NCBI GenBank assembly: GCA_965226565.1 | Contig: CBDDDI010000001.1 | Coordinates: forward strand, 159,901 to 223,900 | Direction of reading: 5' to 3' | From: SZUA-444 sp965226565 | GTDB lineage: Bacteria; Bacillota; Clostridia; Oscillospirales; Ruminococcaceae | Length of the DNA: 64,000 nt | In this document: positions 16,856 to 26,146 of the stretch, one piece after another | Layout of the letters: the number at the start of each line of letters is the position of its first letter | Position numbering within the stretch: the first letter of the stretch is position 1 | The notes under the pieces: generated by a model | Databases searched by the model: none | What the model was told of the DNA's origin: nothing | Seen by the model: only the letters and a program-made list of their open reading frames with translations | Program-made: the position numbers and the translations under genes

Positions 16856-17758
16856 CTATAAGTTAAATTTTAATTGTATGTTTTCATAATTCATTCTTAT
16901 ACTCTTATTTACAGTATTCATATCATATTGTATACCTTTTTTTTCACATTCCTCAACAAATGCATTCCATAATCTTTTTGAATTAGAAGAACGACAATAA
17001 TAATATTTTTTATATTTTTTCTTATATTTATCTGTAATTCCTGGATAATACTTTTCAGCATTATTATAAAAATATTCACGTTGTCCATCAGACATAGTTA
17101 CTTGTGGTGAAAAATATATATAATTTGCACCATAGTATTTTGCCTTTTTAACCATCATACGAATATTATCAACATAATCTGTTATATACGGAATAACTGG
17201 ATCCATTAAAACACCTGTTATAATACCTTTTTTAGATAAACTCTCTATAGCCTTTAATCTTTCTGTTGTACTAGAAACATGTGGTTCTATTTTTTTACAC
17301 ATATCATCATCAGAACATGTGATGGAAAAATTCACACTTGTAGGTGAATGTTCCTTTATATCTAGTAAAACATCTGTATCTCTCTTTACCAAATCACTTT
17401 TTGTAATAATACATATACCATATTCATATGCATTTATTAATTCTAATGCATTTCTAGTTAATTTATGTTCTTTTTCTTCATAATTATATGGATCTGAAAT
17501 ACCACCTGTAAGTATTACACCTGTTTTAATTTTCTTACTAAGATCATTACGAATAATTTTTAATGCATCTTTTTTAGCTTTTATACAATCAAAATTCCCA
17601 TTAAGTTTACCAATCTTGTCATAATAATCACTTCTAGCGTAGCAATATATACAACCATGATTACATCCCCAATATATATTCATGACATAATCAAAAGATA
17701 AATAATTACAATTAGGTTTAGCACGTATAATAATACTTTTTGCATCTATTAATTCCAT
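16856..17758 (-). CDS. Radical SAM protein, SPL/COG1533 family
   Basis: The 300-residue protein has the radical SAM cluster motif Cx3Cx2C at Cys32, Cys36 and Cys39 (GCNHGCIYCYAR), so it should bind a 4Fe-4S cluster and S-adenosylmethionine. It also shows the family segment ILTGGISDPYNYEE-KEHKLTR and GVLMDPVIPYITD. This pattern belongs to the COG1533 group related to spore photoproduct lyase. It is shorter than true SplB and its N-terminal part differs, so a photoproduct-repair role is not established. AAGGAGT precedes the ATG. It stands alone with its own terminator. Confidence 0.75.
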   Translation of the reverse strand: MELIDAKSIIIRAKPNCNYLSFDYVMNIYWGCNHGCIYCYARSDYYDKIGKLNGNFDCIKAKKDALKIIRNDLSKKIKTGVILTGGISDPYNYEEKEHKLTRNALELINAYEYGICIITKSDLVKRDTDVLLDIKEHSPTSVNFSITCSDDDMCKKIEPHVSSTTERLKAIESLSKKGIITGVLMDPVIPYITDYVDNIRMMVKKAKYYGANYIYFSPQVTMSDGQREYFYNNAEKYYPGITDKYKKKYKKYYYCRSSNSKRLWNAFVEECEKKGIQYDMNTVNKSIRMNYENIQLKFNL

Positions 17759-17824
17759 AAATTATCTACTCCTTATCTTAAATAATAATTTTACATATTT
17801 TATATTCTTAATATTTTTTAATAC

Positions 17825-17854
17825 ATTATACATTAATTTTTTATCAAAACATAA
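17825..17854 (-). promoter_or_regulatory. Possible promoter of the radical SAM gene
   Basis: On the minus strand TTATGT (17849-17854) and TATAAT (17825-17830) are spaced by 18 bases. The -10 is perfect and the -35 weak. Confidence 0.4.
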
Positions 17855-17858
17855 TTTA

Positions 17859-17892
17859 AAAACATGCTATAAAATAAATTATAGCATGTTTT
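17859..17892 (-). terminator. Terminator of the ybeY-mutS2 gene group
   Basis: A 14-bp stem AAAACATGCTATAA/TTATAGCATGTTTT with a 6-base loop lies 11 bases after the mutS2 stop. On the minus strand it ends in TTTT. Confidence 0.75.
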
Positions 17893-17903
17893 ATTATAAA
17901 TTT

Positions 17904-20276
17904 CTATTTTAATTCAACAACAGTAACTCCATCTTCACCTTCACCATACATACCACGTCTATATGATTTAACTAATTTATGTCTTTTAAGATGACTACGA
18001 ATATTATCTCTTAAAACTCCAGTTCCTTTACCATGAATAATAGTAACTATATTTAATCCTGTCATAACCGCATTATCTAAATAAGAATCGACCTCGATAA
18101 TTCCTTCATCACTAGCATAACCTCTAATATCAAGTTCACTTTTAACTTTTCTTGTTTTTTTACTTTCAACTCCAGATGTAGTAATTTTACTATTATTAAA
18201 TGATATGTTTTGTTTTTCTGTTAAACGCAATTTATTTACATTTATTTTAGTCTTCATAATTCCAACTTGAATAAATAAATTTCCAGAATTATCAGGTTCT
18301 GTTAAAACAGTAGCAACTTTTTTAGTTTCTACAATAATAACACTATCTCCTTTTATAAGTTTTCTTGGCAACTTATAATCTTTATTTGCATCTGTTACAG
18401 GATTGGCTACATTATATAATTTATTCAGAACATTTTTTGCTGTTGATTTAGCTTTAATTGAATTAGAATTAAAAGATTCTTTATTTTTTTCTTTTCTTAT
18501 TAACTCTAACTCATCTAATAATTTTTGAGAATCATCAGTAACTTTCCTAACTATTCTCATTGCCTCATTTCTAGCTTTAGCAAGTTCTGATTCTTTTTGT
18601 TTAAAAAATAAATCTCTTTCATTTTGAAATTTATCTTTTTCTTCTGATAAACTATTTTTTAATTTAAATAATTCAGAATTTAATTTTTCTGCTTCTAATC
18701 TTTTTTGTTCTAACTCGTCCATAACAGCATCAAATTTTTTATCTTCTTGATTTATTAATAGTTTAGCTTCAGAAATAATTTTTTCTGAAAGTCCAAGCCT
18801 TTGAGAAATAGCAAAAGCATTAGATTTTCCAGGATGTCCCATTAAAATTTTGTATGTTGGCTTTAATGATTTAACATCAAATTCACAAGAAGCATTTTGA
18901 ACTCTTGGATGTTTAAGTGCAAACATTTTCAATTCTTGATAATGAGTACTTGTAATCAATTTAACGTTTTTATCAATAAGTGAGCTAATTATTGATATAG
19001 CTAAAGCTGCACCTTCAATAGGATCAGTTCCTGAACCAAGTTCATCTAAAAGCACAAGTGAAGAATCATTCGTTTCACTTAAAATTTCAATTACATTATT
19101 CATATGAGAAGAAAATGTAGATAAATTTTGTTCAATAGATTGTTTATCTCCAATATCTACAAGTATTTTATCAAATACAGAAATAACACTACCTTCAGAA
19201 ACAGGAATTAACAAACCACACATAGTCATTGCTGTTAATAAACCTGCTGTTTTTAATGCAACAGTCTTACCTCCAGTGTTTGGACCTGTAATAATTAATG
19301 TATCAAAATCGTTTCCTATCTCCAAATTTATTGGTACTACATCTTCTTTATTTATTAATGGATGCCTAGCTTTATTTAAATACATACATCCAGTATCAAC
19401 AATTTCTGGAGCAATAGCATTAATTTTAAGTGCAAAATTAGATTTTGCAAAAATCACATCTAATTCTATACAAAGATTATAATTTTGTATTAATGCATCA
19501 CCAAAATCAGCAATTTCTGAAGATATAACTGCAATAATTCTAGCAATTTCATCTTTTTCTTTACCTTTTAAAATTCTAATTTCATTATTTGCTTCAATAA
19601 CTGAAACAGGTTCTATAAATAAAGTTGAGCCTGTTGAAGATGTATCATGCACAAAACCATTAATTTCATTTTTATATTCTGATTTAACAGGTACAACATA
19701 TCTTCCATCTCTGATTGTAACAATAGATTCTTGAAGATATTTTGATGTAGAAGTTGATTTAGTTATTTTCTCTAAACTACTTCTTATTTTATTTTCTTGA
19801 TTAATAATTTTACGTCTAATTGATCCTAATTCTACACTAGCCGTATCAGCTATTTCATCTTCATCCAATATAGATTCTTTTATTTTTTCTTCTAAATATT
19901 TGTTTTCAGTTAATGTATCAAAAAAATATTCTATTTCAGAATCAAATTCTTCCGCTTCATTTCGCCAAAATTTTAATGTTTTAGTTTGATATAATATTGT
20001 ACGAACATTAATAATTTCTTTAAGTGATAAACTAGAACCTGCTTTAGCTCTATTTACACTATCAATAATATTGTGAATTTTAATAAATGATGGAGAACCA
20101 TACTTTAAAGACATTTTTAAAGCTTCATCTATTATAAATATACTTTTTTTTACTTCGTTTATGTTACTACTCGGTTGCAAAGATAAAATAATTTGTTTAG
20201 CATCTTCATTACATGTTTCTTCAGAAATTTGCTCTAATATTTTATCTAATTCAATTGTTTTAAGATACTTATTCAA
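17904..20276 (-). CDS. mutS2: Endonuclease MutS2
   Basis: MutS2 is a MutS-type ATPase lacking the mismatch-recognition domain. It acts against recombination intermediates and, in Bacillus, on collided ribosomes. The 790 residues show the MutS core, Walker A GPNTGGKT near residue 330, a Walker B region LVLLDELGSGTDP, a charged coiled coil (about 510-600), and a C-terminal Smr nuclease domain with LDIRGYASDEG and HGKGTGVLR. The start is TTG at 20276 with AGGAGTG as ribosome site. It is the last gene of ybeY-dgkA-era-recO-mutS2. Confidence 0.95.
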   Translation of the reverse strand: MNKYLKTIELDKILEQISEETCNEDAKQIILSLQPSSNINEVKKSIFIIDEALKMSLKYGSPSFIKIHNIIDSVNRAKAGSSLSLKEIINVRTILYQTKTLKFWRNEAEEFDSEIEYFFDTLTENKYLEEKIKESILDEDEIADTASVELGSIRRKIINQENKIRSSLEKITKSTSTSKYLQESIVTIRDGRYVVPVKSEYKNEINGFVHDTSSTGSTLFIEPVSVIEANNEIRILKGKEKDEIARIIAVISSEIADFGDALIQNYNLCIELDVIFAKSNFALKINAIAPEIVDTGCMYLNKARHPLINKEDVVPINLEIGNDFDTLIITGPNTGGKTVALKTAGLLTAMTMCGLLIPVSEGSVISVFDKILVDIGDKQSIEQNLSTFSSHMNNVIEILSETNDSSLVLLDELGSGTDPIEGAALAISIISSLIDKNVKLITSTHYQELKMFALKHPRVQNASCEFDVKSLKPTYKILMGHPGKSNAFAISQRLGLSEKIISEAKLLINQEDKKFDAVMDELEQKRLEAEKLNSELFKLKNSLSEEKDKFQNERDLFFKQKESELAKARNEAMRIVRKVTDDSQKLLDELELIRKEKNKESFNSNSIKAKSTAKNVLNKLYNVANPVTDANKDYKLPRKLIKGDSVIIVETKKVATVLTEPDNSGNLFIQVGIMKTKINVNKLRLTEKQNISFNNSKITTSGVESKKTRKVKSELDIRGYASDEGIIEVDSYLDNAVMTGLNIVTIIHGKGTGVLRDNIRSHLKRHKLVKSYRRGMYGEGEDGVTVVELK

Positions 20277-20289
20277 TGTATTAACACTC

Positions 20290-21042
20290 CTATAAAGATT
20301 TATAAAATTCTAAAGTTTTAAAGCTTCGTCCTAAACAGTTTATCAAATAATTTTCTGTTATAAAAGATGTCGTTTTCTGAATTTGTGTGCTGATTTTAAA
20401 ATTAAACAGTTTTGATATATCGCTATATACAATGTGTCTTAAAGTATGTAATATAGATTTATTTATTAGTATAAAATCATTTTTATTTAAATTTTGTTCA
20501 TCTAAACATTTAGAACATAATATAAATCCATTTTCTAAATCCAAATACATAGAATCACTATTATATATATTACAAACATTACAACCAACAAGATTAGGCA
20601 TATAACCTAAATAAGACGTAAGTCTTAACTCAAAGATACATTTTATTAATTGAGGATCTCTAAGTCCAGTTGATAGAAAATGTAAAGAATTAAGAAAAAG
20701 TCTTAAAATATTTATACAATCTTGCTGTGTAGTTACAGTATACCTAATAATTTCACAAAAATAAGATGCTAAAGCAAAATTAGTTATATCAAGTCTTATA
20801 TCATAAAATATTTTTATAGGTTCAGCACTATTTAAATAATATAATTCAGTTTTTTTACTAGAAACGCAAAACTTAGCATAAGAAAATATTTGAGTTAAAG
20901 ATACATTTTTACTATTAATTTTTTTAGAACCTTTAACACAGACACTAATCACACCTAAATCTTCTGTCAATACATCTATAATTTTATCGTTTTCACCTAA
21001 AGTTTGCTCTCTAATAATAATTCCTTTTGTTGTAATAATCAC
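20290..21042 (-). CDS. recO: DNA repair protein RecO
   Basis: RecO anneals DNA strands and helps load RecA with RecR. The 250-residue product has an N-terminal OB fold (ITTKGIIIREQTLGENDKI) and a helical C-terminal part with a four-Cys zinc site (CNVC and, 22 residues on, CSKC). It starts with GTG at 21042, preceded by GGAGAAA. It follows era by 20 bases, the normal era-recO pair. Sequence is divergent in the C-terminus but length is typical. Confidence 0.93.
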   Translation of the reverse strand: MIITTKGIIIREQTLGENDKIIDVLTEDLGVISVCVKGSKKINSKNVSLTQIFSYAKFCVSSKKTELYYLNSAEPIKIFYDIRLDITNFALASYFCEIIRYTVTTQQDCINILRLFLNSLHFLSTGLRDPQLIKCIFELRLTSYLGYMPNLVGCNVCNIYNSDSMYLDLENGFILCSKCLDEQNLNKNDFILINKSILHTLRHIVYSDISKLFNFKISTQIQKTTSFITENYLINCLGRSFKTLEFYKSL

Positions 21043-21062
21043 TTAAAAATTTCTCCAAAAAA

Positions 21063-21959
21063 TTATTTTTGATTTAATCCAAAATTTTTAATAATACCTT
21101 CTCTATTACGCCAACCTTCTTTAACTTTCACCCAGCATTGAAGATTTATTTTTATTTCAAAAAACGCCTCAAGTTGAGCACGAGCTCTACTACCAATTCT
21201 TTTAAGCATAGTACCGTTTTTACCAATAACTATACCTTTATGAGATTCTCTTTCACAAAAAATTTCAGCAGATATATCAAGAATATCTTTATCATTTCTT
21301 TCAGACATTTTTTCAATAACCACAGCTATTCCATGAGGAATTTCTTCATTTAATAAATTTAATAGCTGTTCTCTAATAATTTCTGCAGCAATAACTTTCT
21401 CAGGTTGATCAGTTAACATATCGTCAGGAAAATAATGTGGACTTTCTACAGCATTGTTTTGAAGTTCTTCCATAATTAATTCTATACCATCATTTTCAAG
21501 AACACTAATAGGAATAACTGCATCAAAATTACATGAAGAAGTATAGCTTTGAATAATTTCAAAAAGCTTATTTTTATTTTGCAAAAGATCTATTTTATTT
21601 ATAACTAATATTTTAGGTGATTTCGAATTTTTAAAACTTTCAATTAAGTTAATTTCAGCCTCGTTAATTTTTTTAGTACAATCAACCATAAATAATAAAA
21701 TATCTATGTCTACTAAACTTTCATTTACAGCTTTAATCATATGTTCGCTAAGTTTATTTTTAGCCATATGAAATCCTGGAGTATCCAAAAATACAAATTG
21801 AGTTTCATTTTTAGTAATAACTCCTGTGATTTTAGTACGAGTTGTTTGAGGTTTATCGCTAACTGCAGCAATTTTTTCACCTATCAAACAATTAAGCAAC
21901 GATGATTTACCGACATTTGGTCTTCCAATTATTGAAACAAAAGCACTTTTTGAACTCAT
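21063..21959 (-). CDS. era: GTPase Era
   Basis: Era is a GTPase that binds the 3' end of 16S rRNA and aids small-subunit assembly. The 298 residues show G1 GRPNVGKSSLLN, G2 TTR, G3 DTPGFH and G4 NKID, and a C-terminal KH domain with GIVIGKNGTMLKRIG. The ATG overlaps the TGA of dgkA by 4 bases (ATGA), indicating translational coupling. Its neighbours ybeY and recO are functionally consistent (rRNA processing and the usual synteny). Confidence 0.97.
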   Translation of the reverse strand: MSSKSAFVSIIGRPNVGKSSLLNCLIGEKIAAVSDKPQTTRTKITGVITKNETQFVFLDTPGFHMAKNKLSEHMIKAVNESLVDIDILLFMVDCTKKINEAEINLIESFKNSKSPKILVINKIDLLQNKNKLFEIIQSYTSSCNFDAVIPISVLENDGIELIMEELQNNAVESPHYFPDDMLTDQPEKVIAAEIIREQLLNLLNEEIPHGIAVVIEKMSERNDKDILDISAEIFCERESHKGIVIGKNGTMLKRIGSRARAQLEAFFEIKINLQCWVKVKEGWRNREGIIKNFGLNQK

Positions 21960-22441
21960 TTTTTACATCCTTTATCTTTATTATTAAACGCTATGAAAAT
22001 AAAATAAATTCCTATTATTAATAAACAAATATATATAATAGAAATTAACGGATTACTTATCAAATGACAATATATTTTTTTAAATACTCTAATATCCCAA
22101 AAAATATAATAACTTACAACGACAAATATTATGCAACTAATCAACACAGCGCTAGCTGCAACATCTTTTGCAATTCTAGCACTGTGATTTCTTCTTTTTG
22201 ATTTTATATTTACCAATGCTTCTATTGCAGTATTAACAATTTCAAAACATAATACTAGACCGATAGAAAGAAAAAACAACACATTTTTTTCATCTGAAAG
22301 ATTATAATAATTTTTTAGTATTATCATAAAAAGAAAAAGTGTGATTTCAAATCTAAAATTACGTTCATTTTTTATGCATTGGATCAATCCTCTAAAAGCA
22401 TATTTAAAGCTTTTATAAAATAAATATAAACTATCTTTCAT
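21956..22441 (-). CDS. dgkA: Diacylglycerol/undecaprenol kinase (DgkA family) with extra C-terminal helix
   Basis: This membrane kinase most likely phosphorylates undecaprenol for cell-wall lipid recycling, as in other Gram-positives. The signature is visible: NERNFRFEI near residue 26 and EIVNTAIEALVN near residue 67, with three membrane helices. At 161 residues it is about 30 longer than the usual 125-130. The extra C-terminal portion adds a fourth hydrophobic segment (PLISIIYICLLIIGIYF). It overlaps ybeY by 11 bases and era by 4, as in the standard operon. Confidence 0.9.
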   Translation of the reverse strand: MKDSLYLFYKSFKYAFRGLIQCIKNERNFRFEITLFLFMIILKNYYNLSDEKNVLFFLSIGLVLCFEIVNTAIEALVNIKSKRRNHSARIAKDVAASAVLISCIIFVVVSYYIFWDIRVFKKIYCHLISNPLISIIYICLLIIGIYFIFIAFNNKDKGCKK

Positions 22442-22934
22442 AAGAGGATATATAGCTTATATTTCGAGACATACCTAATTTATCCAAAATATATTCTTCT
22501 CTCCCACGCATTTTTGTCGTTTCTAATTTATCAATATGATCATATCCAAGAAGGTGTAACATAGAATGAACTGTTAAAAATCCCATTTCTCTTTCAAGTG
22601 AATGTCCATATACTTCAGCTTGTTTTATTGCAGTTTCAATAGAAATCACTATATCTCCAAGCATACATGCGTTACCTTCATTATTATAATCATATTCTCC
22701 ATTTTCTCCTAATGGAAATGACAATACATCCGTACTTTTATCAATATTTCTATACTGTTTATTCAATTTTTTAATTTCGCTGTTGCTAACAAATGTTACA
22801 CTAACCTCTGCATTTTCTTTAAATTCTTCATAAACTAAAGTAGCAGAACAACATTTTCTAATTAATAATCTTATTCCTACAGGAATTTTCATCTGCGCTT
22901 GATTATTTTTAATATAAACCTTTACCTTGCCCAT
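22431..22934 (-). CDS. ybeY: Endoribonuclease YbeY
   Basis: YbeY is a zinc-dependent RNase involved in 16S rRNA 3' end maturation and ribosome quality control. The 167-residue product contains the metal motif HSMLHLLGYDH (three His) and the family block VLSFPLGE. AAAGGAGAAA precedes the ATG. It heads the ybeY-dgkA-era-recO-mutS2 group. In many relatives phoH lies just upstream; here that place is a 285-base AT-rich gap. Confidence 0.95.
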   Translation of the reverse strand: MGKVKVYIKNNQAQMKIPVGIRLLIRKCCSATLVYEEFKENAEVSVTFVSNSEIKKLNKQYRNIDKSTDVLSFPLGENGEYDYNNEGNACMLGDIVISIETAIKQAEVYGHSLEREMGFLTVHSMLHLLGYDHIDKLETTKMRGREEYILDKLGMSRNISYISSYER

Positions 22935-23180
22935 TGCTATTATTATTTTCTCCTTTACTGTTAAAATTTAATGTATATCATAATATCTTGAACAAACTTA
23001 TGTTTAAATATATTTAAGTTATATATAGTCAATATTTAAATTTGCAAACCAATCTATTTAATATTATATATGACAGTTTTTTGTTATACGAATTTAGTAT
23101 TGTCAAGAATATTTATTATTTGTATGGTATATATTTCATAAATTATTAATAAAATATTTTTCATTACAAATAACAAATCT

Positions 23181-23209
23181 ATTATAGCATATATTAAATA
23201 ATATTGAAA
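23181..23209 (-). promoter_or_regulatory. Putative promoter upstream of ybeY
   Basis: On the minus strand TATAAT (23181-23186) is preceded by TG with one base between, and TTTCAA lies 17 bases upstream. It starts just after yqfD and would give ybeY a leader of about 240 bases. An AU-rich inverted repeat (TTATTTGTA at 23116-23124 with TACAAATAA at 23165-23173) lies in that leader. Confidence 0.45.
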
Positions 23210-23219
23210 GAGATTTGTT

Positions 23220-24386
23220 TTAATTTTTAATAAGAATTTGTTGTTCTTTTGTTATATCTCCACGAAGCAAATAATTTATAGAAATTTTCACTGAATTTTC
23301 TAAAATTTCTTTATTAACATTTTTGTTTACAATTTTACTTTTTTTGAGAAAATTTTCTTCATATATACATATTTTTTCGTTAATTTTTTTCTCAGCCTCT
23401 TCTTTCGTATAATTTTTATTTTTGTATATTATTGGATAATATTTTTTTGTAGTTATACTTATTGGCAAATTTAATCCTAAAAATGAAAAAAAGTTTGTTG
23501 ATATTTTACAATCGTATTCTCCTTTAATTTTTTTACCAAATCCTATTGGTATTTTTAGTCCAAAAAAGTTTAGAGTGTACTTATTTATATTCTTATTAGA
23601 AATCATTTGTTCTTTATCTTTTAATGGTTGAACAAATAATATTTTTTCTTTGTATTCACCAATAATTTTAGCTTTCGAATGAAAATAAAGAGGCTTATCA
23701 TTTACATCATTAACAAATCCACTTACTAAAAGACTATTTTTCTTAACTCCATCACCAATTAAAGGTATCATTTGTCCAGAAAAAACAGTTGCATCAATAA
23801 TTTTTGCATCTTTTGTTGAGATTAAATTACAAGGAAATCTTGTTTGAATCATATCTGGTTTTTCTGTTGTTTGATGAATATTAATTGTCAATATACCTGC
23901 TGTTTTTCTTATCGATGCCCATGAAACACCAAATCTAAGACGTAAATCATCTTCTAATTCATCAAAATTAAGAAGTGGTATAAATGTACCAGTTGTTATA
24001 TCTTCATGTAATAAATAAGATTGTATATTTTTTTTTAGTTCTGGAGAACAACCTATTATTCTAAGTTTTAAAATTGTATTTGAAAAATATAAAATAATTA
24101 AAATAGATAATATAGCTCCTATAATTATACCATATCTTTTTTTATAAGGTAATATCTTTGTTAACAATCCTTTTTTCTTTTCTATTTCTATTTCACAATT
24201 ATATTTATTACAAATTTCTTCTAATTCTTTATAATTACTTCTGTAAATAGTTCCATAAATAATATTTTCTTCTGTTTTAATATTACTACATTTAAAATCT
24301 GCCTCAGTCATCTTATTAATTAATTTTACAACATCACTTCCAATTATTTTAAATGAAAACTCTCCTAAAAAATGTTTAAAAATCAT
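23220..24386 (-). CDS. yqfD: Sporulation protein YqfD
   Basis: YqfD is a mother-cell sporulation membrane protein of unknown biochemistry. The 388-residue product has one membrane helix (about 86-105, YGIIIGAILSILIILYFSN). Before it lies a short cytoplasmic domain, and after it a large extracytoplasmic domain with GVSWASIRKTAGILTINIHQ and a lipid-like repeat region typical of YqfD. The ATG at 24386 overlaps the yqfC TGA (ATGA) and has GGAGAGGG upstream. A longer frame from 24413 lies inside yqfC and is not used. It pairs with yqfC as in other spore formers. Confidence 0.9.
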   Translation of the reverse strand: MIFKHFLGEFSFKIIGSDVVKLINKMTEADFKCSNIKTEENIIYGTIYRSNYKELEEICNKYNCEIEIEKKKGLLTKILPYKKRYGIIIGAILSILIILYFSNTILKLRIIGCSPELKKNIQSYLLHEDITTGTFIPLLNFDELEDDLRLRFGVSWASIRKTAGILTINIHQTTEKPDMIQTRFPCNLISTKDAKIIDATVFSGQMIPLIGDGVKKNSLLVSGFVNDVNDKPLYFHSKAKIIGEYKEKILFVQPLKDKEQMISNKNINKYTLNFFGLKIPIGFGKKIKGEYDCKISTNFFSFLGLNLPISITTKKYYPIIYKNKNYTKEEAEKKINEKICIYEENFLKKSKIVNKNVNKEILENSVKISINYLLRGDITKEQQILIKN

Positions 24387-24679
24387 TTTGTCTTCCCTCT
24401 CCTTCTTTGGCATATTTCAACTGAAGAAATATGTCCATTTATTACAACATAGTTAGAATTATAATCATTTATTGTAAGATTATTTCCCCAAACAGTAACT
24501 TCATAATCTGCTGTTTGAATTTTTACCATAATATCATTACACTCAACTATATGTTTGCAATTTTCTATTATAGCTTTTGTATTATCTACTATTTGAATAA
24601 AAGTATTGAGATAAAAAAGTTTTCTAGCATTTTCTTTAATCTCATCAATTTTGTCTTTTTTTGTAGTATCAAATTTCAA
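24383..24679 (-). CDS. yqfC: Sporulation protein YqfC (YabP family)
   Basis: This is a 98-residue protein of the YabP/YqfC family, expressed in the mother cell in Bacillus. The family pattern 'n-x-x-I-x-x-Y-x-x-x-x-V-x-I-x-G-x-x-L-x-I' is seen as CNDIMVKIQTADYEVTVWGN, followed by GHISSVEIC at the end. The start is TTG at 24679 with GGAGG at the right distance. It is translationally coupled to yqfD by an ATGA overlap and is divergent from ylbJ, another sporulation gene. Confidence 0.88.
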   Translation of the reverse strand: MKFDTTKKDKIDEIKENARKLFYLNTFIQIVDNTKAIIENCKHIVECNDIMVKIQTADYEVTVWGNNLTINDYNSNYVVINGHISSVEICQRRRGKTK

Positions 24680-24755
24680 GATAAAACCTCCATAGCTTAA
24701 TATTAAATTATATTAATTATTAAACAAGCATATACTTTCTTAGGAGGTGACAAGT

Positions 24756-25889
24756 ATGACAAAAAAAGATAATTTATGCAAAAAAAATAAATATTACACT
24801 ACTTTTTTCATTTTAGTATGCGTAATATTTTTTAGTATTTGTTTTATTATGTATTCTAAAGAAGTTTCAATAGCTATTAAAAAATCAATTTATTCTTGTA
24901 TTAACGTAATTATTCCATCATTATTTTCATTTATGGTAATTACAAACATAATAACAAAAAGTAATTTATATTGTATATTTAGCAAACCATTTTATTTTAT
25001 ATCTAAATATATATTTAGAATTCCTCCTGAAGTTTTTTCAATTTTCATTATGAGCAATATAGGAGGCTATCCAATTGGAGCTAAACTTTTATGTGATTTA
25101 AAAACTGAGAATAAAATTACTAAAGCAAATGCAGAAAGAATGATGTGTTATTGTTTTTGTAACAGTCCTACCTTTTTTTCAGCAGTAATTGGAATATACA
25201 TTTTTGATGACATTATGATTGGTTTGTACATATATTTTTCAATTGTAATTTCTAATTTTATAATAGGAATATTGCTTGGATTTAACCATCCTATTCCGAT
25301 AAAAGATAATAATAAAAAAGATTTAAAAATAAATTTTAATACTCAAATAATAGTAAATTCTGTTATAAATTCAGCAAAAACATTATTTGTTATTTCTGCA
25401 TTAATAGTATTTTTTTCAGCAATTATAGCTGTATTAGAATCTAGTGGAATTATTAATAGCCTTATTAATTTTTTACATGATATTTTTAATTTTAATAAAT
25501 TTGATATTTATTTTTCTACATTATCATTTCTAGAAATAAGCAATCTTTCTTTATGTGAAAAATATAGTTATGATTTAATACCGATTATTAGTGCTTTAGG
25601 AGCATTTGGAGGTATTTGTGTGTTACTTCAAATAATAAATATTGTAAACAAAAAATTGAAATTAAAATATTATTTTTTAACACGTCCTTTACATTTATTT
25701 TTAAGTTATTTTATTTGTAAAATAATAATATCTAATGTTGAGCTTGAAAAAACAACAGGATTTTTATATAATAATGTAAAGATATCCAAAAATTTAACGT
25801 CAATAATTCCTGCAATTTGTATTTTTATAATGAGTTTTTTATTAATCTTACAATATATATATAGATTTGTAAAAAAAAACATGTTATAA
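24756..25889 (+). CDS. ylbJ: Sporulation integral membrane protein YlbJ
   Basis: YlbJ is a polytopic membrane protein needed for spore cortex formation in Bacillus. The 377 residues form about eight hydrophobic helices and contain the family blocks IPSLFSFMV, SNIGGYPIGAKL and FCNSPTFF, typical of the nucleoside-recognition/YlbJ fold. The ATG at 24756 is chosen because TAGGAGG at 24741-24747 is 8 bases away; the GTG inside that site is not used. A sequence resembling a sigma-E site (TTATATT at 24708, CATATACT at 24729) lies very close to the ribosome site, so it is doubtful. Confidence 0.88.
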   Translation: MTKKDNLCKKNKYYTTFFILVCVIFFSICFIMYSKEVSIAIKKSIYSCINVIIPSLFSFMVITNIITKSNLYCIFSKPFYFISKYIFRIPPEVFSIFIMSNIGGYPIGAKLLCDLKTENKITKANAERMMCYCFCNSPTFFSAVIGIYIFDDIMIGLYIYFSIVISNFIIGILLGFNHPIPIKDNNKKDLKINFNTQIIVNSVINSAKTLFVISALIVFFSAIIAVLESSGIINSLINFLHDIFNFNKFDIYFSTLSFLEISNLSLCEKYSYDLIPIISALGAFGGICVLLQIINIVNKKLKLKYYFLTRPLHLFLSYFICKIIISNVELEKTTGFLYNNVKISKNLTSIIPAICIFIMSFLLILQYIYRFVKKNML

Positions 25890-25924
25890 TATATAAGTTA
25901 AAATAAAAAGAAAGGATGATTATA

Positions 25925-26137
25925 TTGAGAATTCAACCGTTTGGAAAAAATATTAAACCAAAGTGTGAATATTGTGCTTCAGGCAAAAGAACAAGAGATG
26001 GAAATAAAATATTATGCGAGCGTAAAGGACTTGTAGAATTAGATTATAAATGTACAAAATATACATACTGTCCTTTCAAAAGAATACCTGTAAAACAACT
26101 TAATAAAGAAGTATTTGAAGATGATTCAATAGAATAA
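25925..26137 (+). CDS. Small Cys-rich conserved protein
   Basis: The product is about 70 residues. TTG at 25925 is preferred because AAAGG at 25911-25915 is 9 bases upstream; an ATG at 25916 overlaps that spacing. It begins with RIQPFGKNIKPKCEYCASGK and carries five Cys: a CEYC pair, then LCERKG, YKC and YCPFKR. This pattern suggests a small zinc-binding fold. I recall similar short proteins in many Clostridia without a known role. It follows ylbJ by 35 bases and precedes a strong terminator, so it is probably in the ylbJ transcript, which hints at sporulation timing. Confidence 0.65.
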   Translation: MRIQPFGKNIKPKCEYCASGKRTRDGNKILCERKGLVELDYKCTKYTYCPFKRIPVKQLNKEVFEDDSIE

Positions 26138-26146
26138 ATAGGTATA

